Assembly: GCA_019671005.1 (NCBI GenBank)
Contig: CM033745.1
Location: 12,762,921 to 12,826,920, forward strand
Length of the DNA: 64,000 nucleotides
From: Hibiscus mutabilis
Lineage: Eukaryota > Streptophyta > Magnoliopsida > Malvales > Malvaceae
Direction of reading: 5' to 3'
Shown here: piece by piece, positions 35,722 to 45,773 of the stretch
Layout of the letters: the number at the start of each line of letters is the position of its first letter
Position numbering within the stretch: position 1 is the stretch's first letter
Notes under the pieces: generated by a model
Databases searched by the model: none
What the model saw: the letters and a program-made list of their open reading frames with translations, nothing else
What the model was told of the DNA's origin: nothing
Program-made: the position numbers and the translations under genes

Positions 35722-36149
35722 TTCTAATTTCTTACTGTAGTATTATTTTTGTAAGTAATAAAGTCTCTTCGTTAAGGTTTCAATTTTCTTTTGGTTTGGA
35801 ACCATTTTCAACGCGATTTTTACATCGTTTACAATGTCTCATATGTGTCAATACTACACCTCAGCTTAATTTTTTAGGTTCTCTTTATCCCATGTATAAT
35901 ATTTGTTTTAATTTTTTAGGTTGATGGTACACTTTGTTGATAAAGTAACATTGTAGGTTGTTGGTTTCACGACAAGTATCAAAATTTATAGACAAGTTTC
36001 GATACATATAAAAAAACTAAAATAATATCAGAAATTACAAGTATAAAAAATGTTACACCAATCAATACGAATTCTCTTAAAGCATTTACAGCTTCTCTCA
36101 AAGCATTTGTAGACGGTGTGATTTTAATTTAAAAAATTAAATAGACGTG

Positions 36150-36420
36150 AGGCCCACTGACATGTCAAATCTATGGCGTACTCTAGTGCTGCCACGTCAG
36201 GAATCTCTGCAGACCTCGAGTTTTGTAGAACGCGAGGTCCCTAAAAAACATGCCAAAATTCCTCGTGCTTTGGAGGACGCTAATATATCCCTTTATAAGG
36301 CAAAAGTGAAGGAAAACAAACCTCCAGCCATTGTTATTAATTGTATTTGTTCAATTGTTGTCAATTGCTATCAGATCTGCAAAAAAAAACTCAACTATAG
36401 CTATTAATGTCAACAAATGA
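36150..36420 (+). repeat. Internal repeat copy with hairpin and short ORF
   Basis: TCTATGGCGTACTCTAGTGC, GCCACGTCAGGAATCTC and a hairpin motif (~36209) are shared with 31.6 and 37.66 kb. A TTTATAAGG box follows at ~36291. The 86-codon frame at 36147-36407 passes through the hairpin and is unlikely to be a real protein. Confidence 0.6.
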
Positions 36421-36729
36421 CGTATATGGAAAATTCTTTTACAAAGATATTTTCTAGATATTGTGGTTTGTTAGTATATGTAGTTGTCTTTGTATGATCA
36501 CTACATGCTTTTGGTGGGTTAACAATATTGGTGAGATGTGCCTTCCGTGTTTTTGTTCAAGATGAACGGAAAATCACAATATTTGGAAATGAGTGGTCTT
36601 TTTTCAAGTGCCAGCAAATTTCTTAACATTTTGTCCGAGGTTGTGGGTAACTTGTTTTTATGTCTTAATCGTGGAGGCTAAATGAAGACCACCACATGTA
36701 ACCGTAATCAAAACCCCTACCATTGCGGA

Positions 36730-37092
36730 TGATGATGATCAGTGGGTAAAATTGGTTGTCTTTGTGGGCACCATGAAATCCACAAAGCTTGTTTATCTGC
36801 CCACTTCCTGAAAGCATGCTTAGAGGTTAATTGGTCAGCTATATGCCAATATCACCCTCAAATACCCCTCTAGTCTTGAAGAAGAGCATCAGCTATTTGG
36901 GGGTAGAATTGGTCGGCAATGGCGCCACCTCAACATCCACGAAGCATGTTTATTTGCCCAGGTCCTGAAAGCTTGTTCAGGGGTATAATTGACCGCATGT
37001 TTAGGGTAGAATTGGTCGTCTATGTGGCCGCCTCAAATTTCACGAAGTATGTTTAACTGCCTAGGTCGTGAAAGCATGTTTAGGGGTTCTGC
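36730..37092 (+). repeat. Three imperfect ~90-110-bp repeats
   Basis: The phrase GAATTGGTCG(T/G)C...CCTCAA...CACGAAG-ATGTTTA-TTGCC-AGGTC-TGAAAGC is present around 36745-36835, 36905-36985 and 37008-37085. I see no gene; a TATA box follows. Confidence 0.65.
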
Positions 37093-37100
37093 TATAAATA
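37093..37100 (+). promoter_or_regulatory. TATA box (promoter copy 1)
   Basis: TATAAATAGGGCCCCC is followed by a leader ACTCACGCCTTCAATTTTCA that is repeated after the TATA box at 37719. No long frame follows this copy. Confidence 0.6.
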
Positions 37101-37718
37101 GGGCCCCCATATCCTCAAAAACTCACGCCTTCAATTTTCATACTAATTCACTCTATATTTCTCATAGTCAATTTCATACTAATTCGTTGTATATTTCTCT
37201 TAGTTAATTTCATACTAATCTTATAAACTTAATAATTTTATTGTCCCCATAATTTATTGTCTCCATTTATGTATTAGTTTGAAACGTAATAATTTTATAA
37301 ACGCGTTGACATGTGAACTTATGTTTCGACGCGTTTCTCTTTCTTTTAATTCATTGAAATATGAAACATGAACTGAATTGGATTAACAAAAAGTGTCACA
37401 CGATAGGAAATTTAAGATAAGTTACAATACTAGACCTCCAAGCTCCAAGATTACACAAATTTTGCAAATAACTTCCCGGATAAACCCATCGAACATGCCC
37501 GCGAAGACACGTCATAAATTTAAATTTTGACGGTCGATGGACGTTTACAAATTAAATCATTTAACTTCAACTATGATGGATTGACGTTTTTACAAACAGG
37601 AAATTTAAATTTTGTTTTAAAAACTAGACATCGCTTTCTATAAAAAAGCGAGTTCTATTAACATGGTATATCTATGGCATACTCTGGTGCTGCCACGTCA
37701 GGAATCTCCTAATTCGCT

Positions 37719-37726
37719 ATAAATAC
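37719..37726 (+). promoter_or_regulatory. TATA box for transposase fragment
   Basis: TATAAATACGACCCCC lies 93 bp before the ATG at 37819, with a CT/AT-rich leader nearly identical to that after 37093. Confidence 0.65.
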
Positions 37727-37818
37727 GACCCCCACAACCATAAAAACTCACACCTTTAATTTTCATACTAATTCTCTGTATAATTCTCTTAGTCAATTTC
37801 ATAGTAATTCACTCTATA

Positions 37819-38167
37819 ATGGCTAGAAACGTAGATGGTTTCTCGTCTATGGGGAGACAGTCATGCGATGCTGCTGTTGATAGTGATGATGAACTACAAG
37901 TTGGAATGATATTCACGAAAAAAAGTACTCACGTATGATGCAATTAAGAACTACAACATACGCCGCTCAGTTGTGTCAATAGTGAAGAAAAGGGATGCAG
38001 ACAAATATATTGCAGAATGTGTCCAGAAAGACCACAGATGTAACTGGAGGATCCGTGTATCACGATTGAAGAGGTTGAACAACCTCTGGACAATAACAAA
38101 ATACAACAGACCTCATACATGCTTTGTGGGAAGCCCGAGTCTAGATCATCCTAGCCTGACTCCATAA
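37819..38167 (+). pseudogene. Second, truncated MULE transposase N-terminus
   Basis: From the ATG at 37819 it reads MARNVDGFSSMGRQSCDA, then DELQVGMIFTKK. After a one-base frame change near 37921 it continues LTYDAIKNYNIRRSVVSIV, then CVQKDHRCNWRIRVSRL and WTITKYNRPHTCFVG. It is the DNA-binding region only, clearly related to 32300-32570, and ends at TAA 38165 without a catalytic core. A DNA-binding-only product could act as a repressor or decoy, but the frameshift argues it is dead now. Confidence 0.8.
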
Positions 38168-38448
38168 TTTATTGTCTTTATTTTATGTATTAGTTTAAAC
38201 ATAATAATTTTATAAACGCATTGACATGCGAACTTATGTTTCGACGCGCTTCTCTTTCGTTTAAGTCATTGAAATATGAAACAATGAACTGAAATTATAT
38301 TAACGAAAAGTATCACACGATAGGAAATTTAAGATAAGTTACAATACTACACCTCCAAACTTAAAGATTACGCAAATTTTGCAAATAACTTCCGGATAAA
38401 CCCATCGAACATGCCTATGAAGTCATTTTAGTTTGTTATTACTGCACA

Positions 38449-38830
38449 AAACCAAGCTTTGGAACCATTTTCAACGCGATTTTTGGACCGTTTACAATGA
38501 CTTTTATGTGTCAATACAGTCTCAAATGAAAGATATGTTCCAAAACAACGCCTCCAAGCTTAAAAATTACGAAAATATTTCGATTAATAACCCGAAAAAA
38601 CAGCTCGAACATGCCTATCAAGCCATTTTAACTTGTTATTCATGCACAATACCAAGCTTTGGAACCATTTTCAACGTGATTTTTACATCGTTTACAATGT
38701 CTCGTATGTGTCAATATCAGTCTCAAATGAAAGACAAGTTCCAATACTACGCCTCTAAGCTTAACAATTATGAAAAATTTTCGATTAATAACTCGCAAAA
38801 ACACCTCGATCATGCCTATAGACCCTTGTA
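38449..38830 (+). repeat. Two tandem ~205-bp copies
   Basis: AAGCTTTGGAACCATTTTCA starts each copy (38453 and ~38660), and both contain GTCTCAAATGAAAGA and TTTCGATTAATAAC. A shorter relative is at ~35798. The 189-codon open frame across 38433-39002 arises from this repeat plus the TIR and is not a credible gene. Confidence 0.85.
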
Positions 38831-38847
38831 TTTCAGCTTGGATTGCA

Positions 38848-39164
38848 CGGACCTCGCTTTCTGCAAAAAGCGAGTTCCTTATAATAAATCTCGCGATAAA
38901 TTTATCCGTCTCTTCAATTTCTCGGGGACCTCACCATTTGTAGAACATGAGGTCTTTATCCCTAATTTTAAATTTAGTTATTTGAAAAGTCCTTTCACGT
39001 AGGACGGACCCCGCGTCCTACAGAGAACGAGTTCAATAATCACATTTTATGAAACATAAGATCGTTTTACGTGACCGATTTAAAAATTATTTTTTTCAAA
39101 TAAAACTAAAAAGGGGTCATTTTTTAAATAATAATTTAAAATGAGTTTTTGGTATAAAAATGCC
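38848..39164 (-). repeat. Right TIR of the 11.9-kb MULE
   Basis: Reverse complement of 27252-27568 with about 80% identity by eye. It contains hairpin motifs at ~38849, ~38928 and ~39007, at places matching those in the left TIR. Confidence 0.92.
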
Positions 39165-39538
39165 CACCATTTTGTATAATAATTATCTATCTCCGATGGC
39201 AACAGGTCAGTTACCAATGAATTGTCGTTGTTCACTTGTCTTGTCAGATGTTGTGTCTGTGTCAAAACACAACAACAGCAAACTAAAGCCGGTAAAACTC
39301 CATTAACAGGGAGCTCTGTTTAGATGCAACCATTACCAAGCTGTAGTGGTTTGCTTTCCGTTGGAATTTGAAACTATTCTAAAAATAATATAAATTCATA
39401 ATTAATTAAGTGGAATTTTCTGCAATCAAATTAACAGGTGCGAAAAACGTGGCATTAAGGTATACCATACTCATCTCCGCTTTAGACATTCAGCGAATAA
39501 TTAGCGTCACATCTCCGACAAACCACCGCCGCCGCGAT

Positions 39539-41937
39539 ATGGCTGCCACGTCAACGCCGCTCTCTTCCTCTTTCACAAACAGAAGAAAGCTCCTTTCCAA
39601 TTTCACTTCCTTTAAAACGTTTTCGATTTCCTTAAACGACGAGAAGCACTGCGTTTTCGATGTCAGATCAAGAGCTTTGAAAATCAACCTCCAAATTTGA
39701 GTGTTGACTTTCTCTCCAGAAACGAACCGGTTCATTTGAATTCTCCATCTCCAATGTCAATGGCCGCCGCTTCCGCCGTCAAAAGAGTGCCTGTTTTACT
39801 GCAACGAGACCAAGGCGCTTGCCGAGAGAATCGCTGCTGAGTCAGATGACATTGAACTCCGCAACATCAACTGGCGTTAACCTCGTCAAATTTCAAACTA
39901 ATGATAAACTTTTAGACATTATTGGTAATTAAGTTAACAAGTTTCAATTATATCAATTTTAGGACTTTTGAAGACGGATTCCCTAACTTATTCATACCAA
40001 ATGCGCATAGAATTCGAGGACAAAATGTAGCCTTTTTAGCATCATTTAGTTCGCCGTCGGTGATTTTCGAGCAGTTGTCGGTTATCTATGCATTGCCGAA
40101 ACTGTTCATTTCTTCCTTCCCGCTAGTTCTCCCGTTTTTCCCCACCGGAACCTCCGAGCGAATGGAGGACGAAGGAGATGTAGCCACGGCTTTTACTCTT
40201 GCCAGGCTATTGTCGAATATACCGACTCCTAGAGGTGGCCCGACTAGCTTAGTTACATTCGATATCCATGCTTTACAGGTTTACAATTTCATATGATCAT
40301 ATGTATTATAATATATATCTTCCGATACTTCGTTGAAAGAAATTTGACTTGGTTTTGTGTTTTTGCTGGAAAGATTCTACTTTGGCGACAATATACTGCC
40401 TTGCTTTGAAAGTGGAATACCTTTGCTTATGAGTAGACTTCAACAGCTCCCTGATTCTGACAATGTAAGATTAATCCCTTCCTCTGTTCGGTTTTTATGT
40501 CCTGTTTTGTGATAAAGGTGATTGCACTTTTCTTCCAACTTTTTCTTATTCTGACCCGGATGCCATCAAACCCATGTCCTAAAATTACTTTAAGAAAAAT
40601 CAAAGTTGATATAGCTTTGTTATAGGTTGACTGAATGATTTTGTAGCAAAAGGATGAAACCTTAAACAAAGAATTCTTAGGGTTCTATTCTTGTGAACTC
40701 CTCAAATTGAGAACAGGCTAATCTTTTTCTTTTGTCTTGGGTTATTGGATTTTTAACTCATAATTCAAGAATATTGGCTTTTGTGGAGATTGCTGTTCCT
40801 CATTAAAATTGATTTTAAAGTGTGGAAATGGTCAATCTGCATGCTTGAAAGAGCCTTCTTTTATTTCTATTGTTCTGTAATAATATTTCTTTGATTTGCA
40901 GATATCCATAGCATTTCCTGATGACGGTGCGTGGAAAAGATTTCATAAGCAGTTGCAACATTTTCCAACGGTATGTAAGATCTGCAAAGAAAACAATGGT
41001 GTGCTACATCATTAGTATCAGGCTAGTGGTAAATGAAAAATTCTACCGTAAAAAGTTTCTGGTCTGCATGACACACACACACATACATGATGTTAAATGT
41101 TGTTCGCTTTTCTGTGCTGTGTTGTTTTCTGTGACACCACATGTGCGCTGGTTTCTTATCCTTTTTATGGAAGTGGCCTAGGTCCTGCTTTAGAGTTGTA
41201 TCTAGACGATTTTTCTTCCTTCTGCTCTAGAGTTGTGTATGATACTGGCATAACCCTCTTGAACTGGTAACAGATTGTAATAAAGTTCGGATAGGGGACA
41301 AACGAATTGTACGTATCAATGAGGGAGAAGCAGTAGGACGGCATGTTGTGATCGTTGATGATTTGGTTCAATCAGGTGGCACTCTGATTGAATGTCAGGT
41401 ATGTTCTCATTCATCTTTTATTGAATGTGAAGTCTGGAATTCCATACCAACATCTCATCTTGTCGATGTCTTTCAGAAAGCATTAGCAGCCAATGGAGCT
41501 ACTAAAATAAGTGCCTACGTGACGCATGGCATTTTCCCCAACAGGTCATGGCAACGATTTGAACATGATAATGGAGGTACTGCACACATCTATACATAGC
41601 CTTTTGGAAGTATCATTTCCTACGGTACACACACACACAAAAGAACATAATCAACTTTGGAAGCATGGTCGTGTCCTCGAATTATCATTTATCAGATCAT
41701 GAGTCATTATATAGCGAGTTGTTAGTTTATGGCATTCCAATGCTTTGTTTTCTGTATTTAGTTTAAAATTTTGAACTGCCGGGTGTTGTGTGAATTTATG
41801 TAGGGCACCCTGAGACTGGTTTAACCTATTTCTGGATTACTGATTCATGTCCTGGAACACTGAAAGAGGTAATGAGCGAACCTCCATTCCAAATTCTTAG
41901 CCTTTCCGGTTCCATAGCTGCTGCTCTCCAAATGTAA
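39539..41937 (+). pseudogene. Ribose-phosphate pyrophosphokinase (PRS3/PRS4-like) pseudogene
   Basis: Family enzymes make PRPP from ribose 5-phosphate and ATP. Exons by eye: 39539-39875, 39963-40278, 40369-40464, 40912-40970, 41274-41398, 41477-41576, 41804-41937. Recognisable parts are CLFYCNETKALAERIAAESD, FEDGFPNLFIPNAHRIRGQN, EQLSVIYALPKLFISSF, FFPTGTSERMEDEGDVATAF, ISIAFPDDGAWKRFHKQL, the PRPP loop VIVDDLVQSGGTLIEC, VTHGIFPNRSWQRFEHDN and GLTYFWITDSCPGTL. The first ~45 residues look like a transit peptide. Defects: frame changes near 39682 and 39793, a lost base at the exon-1 donor (39875), a CTG in place of the CAG acceptor before exon 3 (40366-40368), and a one-base loss at the start of exon 5 giving a TAG. 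The rest is well preserved, so decay is recent or the sequence has errors. Confidence 0.82.
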
Positions 41938-42436
41938 GAAGAACAAGTCATTAACAACTCACATTCATTAGATACTGTTAGTGAATAAAAGTCATTGTCT
42001 ATGAATAATGAGACTCGAACTCTTTTCGGCTGCTGAATTTTTCTAACCAGGTTTTGTTCATACGAAAAATATTTAGTCACTTTCAGTTTGGTTGATGAGA
42101 TAAATGCTATGTTGCTCATTCTTGTATAAGTTTCCGACACAAGTATGTGTTTGACACGAGTATGTCCAACATTTATCCCATCTTGTATGGGTTCGAATAT
42201 CGATATCTATATTGAAAATGTAATATCTCTTTGCTTAATAAAAAAATAAGAAAAAATATTACAATTAATTTGGGGGTAGAACCTCAACCCTGTATTTCCC
42301 CAGCGAGAAAGGCTTACAAGCATCAGTGAGAAACAAAAGGTTTGGTCCCTAATAGACTTAAATGACGGAGATTTGATTGACTAGAGTTTGTAACTCTTCC
42401 TAAGGTAAATCAATGTTGCCTGCAACGCTCAAATGC

Positions 42437-44572
42437 TTAATTCATGGTAGCTTGATTGGCTATTGTTTGTGTGGTCTTCTTTAAAATATGTTTTCTGCAA
42501 CGCTCAAATATGCCATCGTATATAACATCGAATTGAACCCCTGCTCTTTCTCTATTCAATATGAATAATATGTGGTCTCCCTCTACTATCTTGTAATACC
42601 TGCAGTTTTTCAATACACTTCTATGTCAAGCCGATGCAACACGAAAAAGGTAAATAATTTGAAATCGGCGATACTAACCATATGCCTGGCTGCAAAGGTA
42701 GGCACTCAGAATCGTTTGAAACAGGACAGCTCGGGTGCTCAACCAGGAGACGAGGGTGGGTCATGGATATAGTATTCAGAGCTCCGTCGTTGTCCAACCA
42801 GTCCTCGTCCCTGCAAATATGAATATGTTTTTGATCTTAAAACCTTGATCATTGTCGTTGTGATCAACTTAAAGAAACAAGATGGTTTATAACATGAAGA
42901 TGTTGGCGCATAAGTTGTTAGGGGCGCACCGGTAGCCTTTATATGGCGGAGGAACGTTGGGAGGATGTCGATACAGGCTCATCTGTAGAACTCGCATAAA
43001 AAGCATAGGGTGTGTGCTAAGAATGCCGGAAGGAACTGTGACACCGAGGAACTTCCTTGTACGTTTTGTAGCATAGCTGAAATAGAATGTATTCGGAAAG
43101 GTTTGCAGATTACTGTTCAGTTTTATCGATCCTTGAATCGTAAGATCAGGGAGTATCCAATCTCCGGACGCCCATGGCCCTGTATTCCCCAGGAGGCAAT
43201 TGACAAGACCCCAAAGACCTACTTTTCTCCATGACAAGTTAAAGTGATCGAACCCGAAATTGTAGTAGGCCTTTAGCAAGGGGATATCCAACCAATCATA
43301 TATCACAACTCCTAATCGGCATAGCTGTAGCAGGCATAAAGGTTTCAAATTCCTCCCGTCTTCCGGTCTGAAACCAATCAAAATCATAGCATCCAGGAAT
43401 CAGAAAACTCTTTACATGGAAGACGGTATGGATATCGATGCTAAAGGATCATAAAGATGAAATACATATTCGAATGGAAGAAACAATTAAGAAGACTAGT
43501 TTAAAGGGAGCTCACAGCATTCCATCTAAATAAGTTCTTGTAGTTCCATTGAAGGCCCCAGATAAGGCTGTTATGCTCAACACCCAATTCTCAGATGTAT
43601 TCTCATACCCCTTGAATGCCTAAGGAAAAAGACTAACACAATTGATCAGCACTCGAACGAAGAAAAAAAGTCCGTAAAAGACGACTCTACATTCGAATCA
43701 GAAACGGACTAACTTTATCAGCAAGCATCTGCTGCAACACGCGCGCAACCTGAGCACCGGCTGAATGGCCAACAATGTGAATAGGGTGATCTTCATCCCA
43801 TTCCGGGTAATGCCCTGCCGCAAGCAATCCAGTACAAAGAACAAAAATCGAAAAGTGAGCAAGTTCATCCATTAAAACACATAAACAAAAACAACAATAG
43901 ATTAATGATAATGAATAAAGGGCCGGGAAATTTCGGCTTGCCTTGTTCATAAAGTCTTCCAAACTGAGAGTGGCCACAAGCCTTGCTATGTTCTTCACCA
44001 TAATCAACTCTGCCACCTTTCAAATAATAGAACAATTCACGAGCCCTGAAACCAACCCAAAACCCTCTAAAAACTCCCATATAATAAACATACAAAATCA
44101 AACCAAAATGGCAACCATTTATGCTACATAATTCACCTATCATATATGCTGGTGAGAGACCCCAAATCAGGCACAAGAACCCTCTCATCTTTCTTTTCAG
44201 CCCCTGCAAAATACGAAACACTTCCAAATTTCTGCAAACAGAACCCACATCAGTTCATAAAATTCAGCTTAAACTAAAAAATAAAAGAGACCCAGAGCAG
44301 CAAAAGGAAGAAGATGAACATACTCCTTTGCCAAATCCAAAAATGCCATGAACCAAAACAATAGGGGGCAGAACATCAACGCTGGTTTTATTGGGATCTT
44401 GTTTTTTCACCTCTAAGCTTGCATTAGCCTTGAAAATCCAATCACTCAAAGCCTGGGGAAGATCCCCAGCAACAGCAGAGCTATATACATAAAACCCGTA
44501 TAAAAGATGAACCATTGAGCTAACAAACAGCTCGGCTAATTGAAAAGCAGAAACCCACCACCATCTTATCAT
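42437..44572 (-). CDS. Alpha/beta-hydrolase, lipase-like, 461 aa, 8 exons, apparently intact
   Basis: Exons on minus: 44572-44324, 44231-44137, 44045-43942, 43814-43714, 43619-43516, 43367-42930, 42810-42679, 42599-42437. They total 1386 nt, stay in frame throughout and end in TAA (42437-42439). Intron 3 uses a GC donor; the others are GT-AG. The start MIRWWWVSAFQLAELFVSSM gives a hydrophobic membrane or signal segment. PPIVLVHGIFGFGKG is the oxyanion-hole strand-turn (HG), and HIVGHSAGAQVARVL is the nucleophile elbow with Ser in GHSAG. Later parts are CRLGVVIYDWLDIPLLK, VPPPYKGYRDEDWLDNDGA and a C-terminal IYDGIFERCRKH. It fits plant triacylglycerol-lipase-like alpha/beta hydrolases; the true substrate is unknown. 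It is tail-to-tail with the PRS pseudogene, 500 bp apart. Confidence 0.9.
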
Positions 44573-45412
44573 CTTCTCAAAAACCCCACCCCGAAAAGAA
44601 TTCTTTTTTTTTTAAAAAAGTCTAAAACAAAGCCTCCAATTTCTTGTTCTACAAAAAAATGAATGGGGTTTCTACTCTGTGCATAAGATATGATCCTTAT
44701 ACGCTACTGCCGTTGAATAAGGGGAAGGTGAAACAGGTTACCAATTTTTTTTCTTGTATAGGGGGGGAGGGGGTTATAGATTTCTTCTGGGTTTCAACCT
44801 TCAAAGCTGGAAAATTGTTATACCACAAATTCTAGCAAATTTTCTACGTTTCCAAACACATATGAGGAATGAGGAATGACGAATGGGAAGACTTGCAGTT
44901 GATGACCCACCCCACACAACCGAAAAAAATAGCACAATCAAAATGTACAAAATATAAAACTTAATACAATTAAAATGTTATATTTTTAGGTGAGTTTGTT
45001 GTGCTCGAAGAATACCGATGAGCACCAAATTTTAAAAATTTATAAAGACTTAAAATTTAAAGGACTTACCGTATAATTTTAATTTGTAAAAAAATCAAAA
45101 GGTAATTTAATTAATTTTTTTCATATTCTTTTAGAAATTATTAAATCAAAATTTCTATCCCCAAATTATCAAAACCCTAATTTTTTTTCTTCTACATCGT
45201 CGGCAACGGCTACATCCGTACCCTCCTGCCGTCACTCGTCCGTGAAAGTCGTTGAGCTCTGCCTCCCTTCCCCTCCTTCGTTACAAGTAGGTAATTTATC
45301 CCCAATTCCCAATTCGAACCCTAACTATATTTAATTCGATACTATTCGAACCCTAATTCCTAAATTGAGTATCTTAATTCCTATATTATAACCCCAATTA
45401 CTTTAACAGTAT
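44573..45412. other. Upstream region of the hydrolase, then AT-rich spacer
   Basis: 44573-44900 is the likely promoter and 5' leader of the minus-strand hydrolase, with an A/T run at 44607-44619 and no clear TATA box. From 45170 the plus strand has AAACCCTAATTTTT and a C-rich patch (45200-45290) that could be the 5' leader of the FAR1-like transposase gene. Confidence 0.4.
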
Positions 45413-45660
45413 CCTAATTTGTATGTTAGAACCCTAAATCTCATGTCCGATTCAAAATCCCCAAATCGTAGTCTGTTGTTCGTACCGGTACGGTGGTTTC
45501 TTCGTACCGGTACACGCGTTTATCTGTACTAGTACTGGCTGTGCACCGGTACATTTAGTTGCTACTAGAATTTATTTCTAAAATAGTATACCGGTATGCG
45601 TTAAAGACTATACCGGTACGGTATGTTCGATCCTTCAATATTGTTGGTTTAAGTTCGATT
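45413..45660 (+). repeat. Left inverted repeat with GTACCGGTAC palindromes
   Basis: About 248 bp. It carries six copies or near-copies of the palindrome GTACCGGTAC between 45480 and 45625, among them CGTACCGGTACGG, CGTACCGGTACACG, TGTACTAGTACTG and TATACCGGTACGG. Confidence 0.88.
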
Positions 45661-45773
45661 TACTATATGTAATTGTATTTTTGAAATTTTGAGTTAACTC
45701 AAATTCCCTTGCCATGTACTATTATAATAATGTTGTTTTTCTTTAATTTTGCTAAATTACAGATCTTGTCGAG

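Larger units (their letters stand above)
37265..38413 (+). repeat. Pair of ~230-bp direct repeats flanking a transposase fragment
   Basis: Copy 1 (about 37265-37497) and copy 2 (about 38185-38413) both begin TGTATTAGTTT, contain TTATGTTTCGACGCG and ACACGATAGGAAATTTAAGA, and end CCCATCGAACATGCC. Between them lie the internal repeat with a hairpin, a TATA box and the transposase fragment. This looks like a segmental duplication within the MULE. Confidence 0.85.
27252..39164 (+). mobile_element. 11.9-kb MULE with PMD gene and transposase
   Basis: The ends are GGCATTTTTATACC and its inverse. The flanks CACTATTTT (27243-27251) and CACCATTTT (39165-39173) match at 8 of 9 bases, the Mutator TSD length. 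TIRs of ~315 bp are roughly 80% identical by eye. Inside, in order: a TATA promoter and a PMD gene (+), an intact 165-codon ORF (-), a broken MuDR-type transposase (+) cut by a solo LTR, direct repeats, two more TATA units, a partial transposase duplicate and a tandem repeat. A hairpin motif recurs about 13 times through TIRs and interior. Confidence 0.9.

Noticed and set aside
36147..36407. 86-codon frame over hairpin motif
   Set aside because: It overlaps non-coding repeats shared with 31.6 and 37.7 kb.
38433..39002. 189-codon plus open frame
   Set aside because: It runs through two tandem repeat copies and into the TIR; no domain, and its repeats explain the openness.
43010..43234. 74-codon plus frame and other plus frames over 42.4-44.6 kb
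   Set aside because: They are complements of hydrolase exons, which form one exact 1386-nt frame on minus.
45413..45660. FHY3/FAR1 binding site (CACGCGC) in the left inverted repeat
   Set aside because: Only CACGCGT is present, and the right repeat has CCCGCGT at that place, so the match is not conserved.
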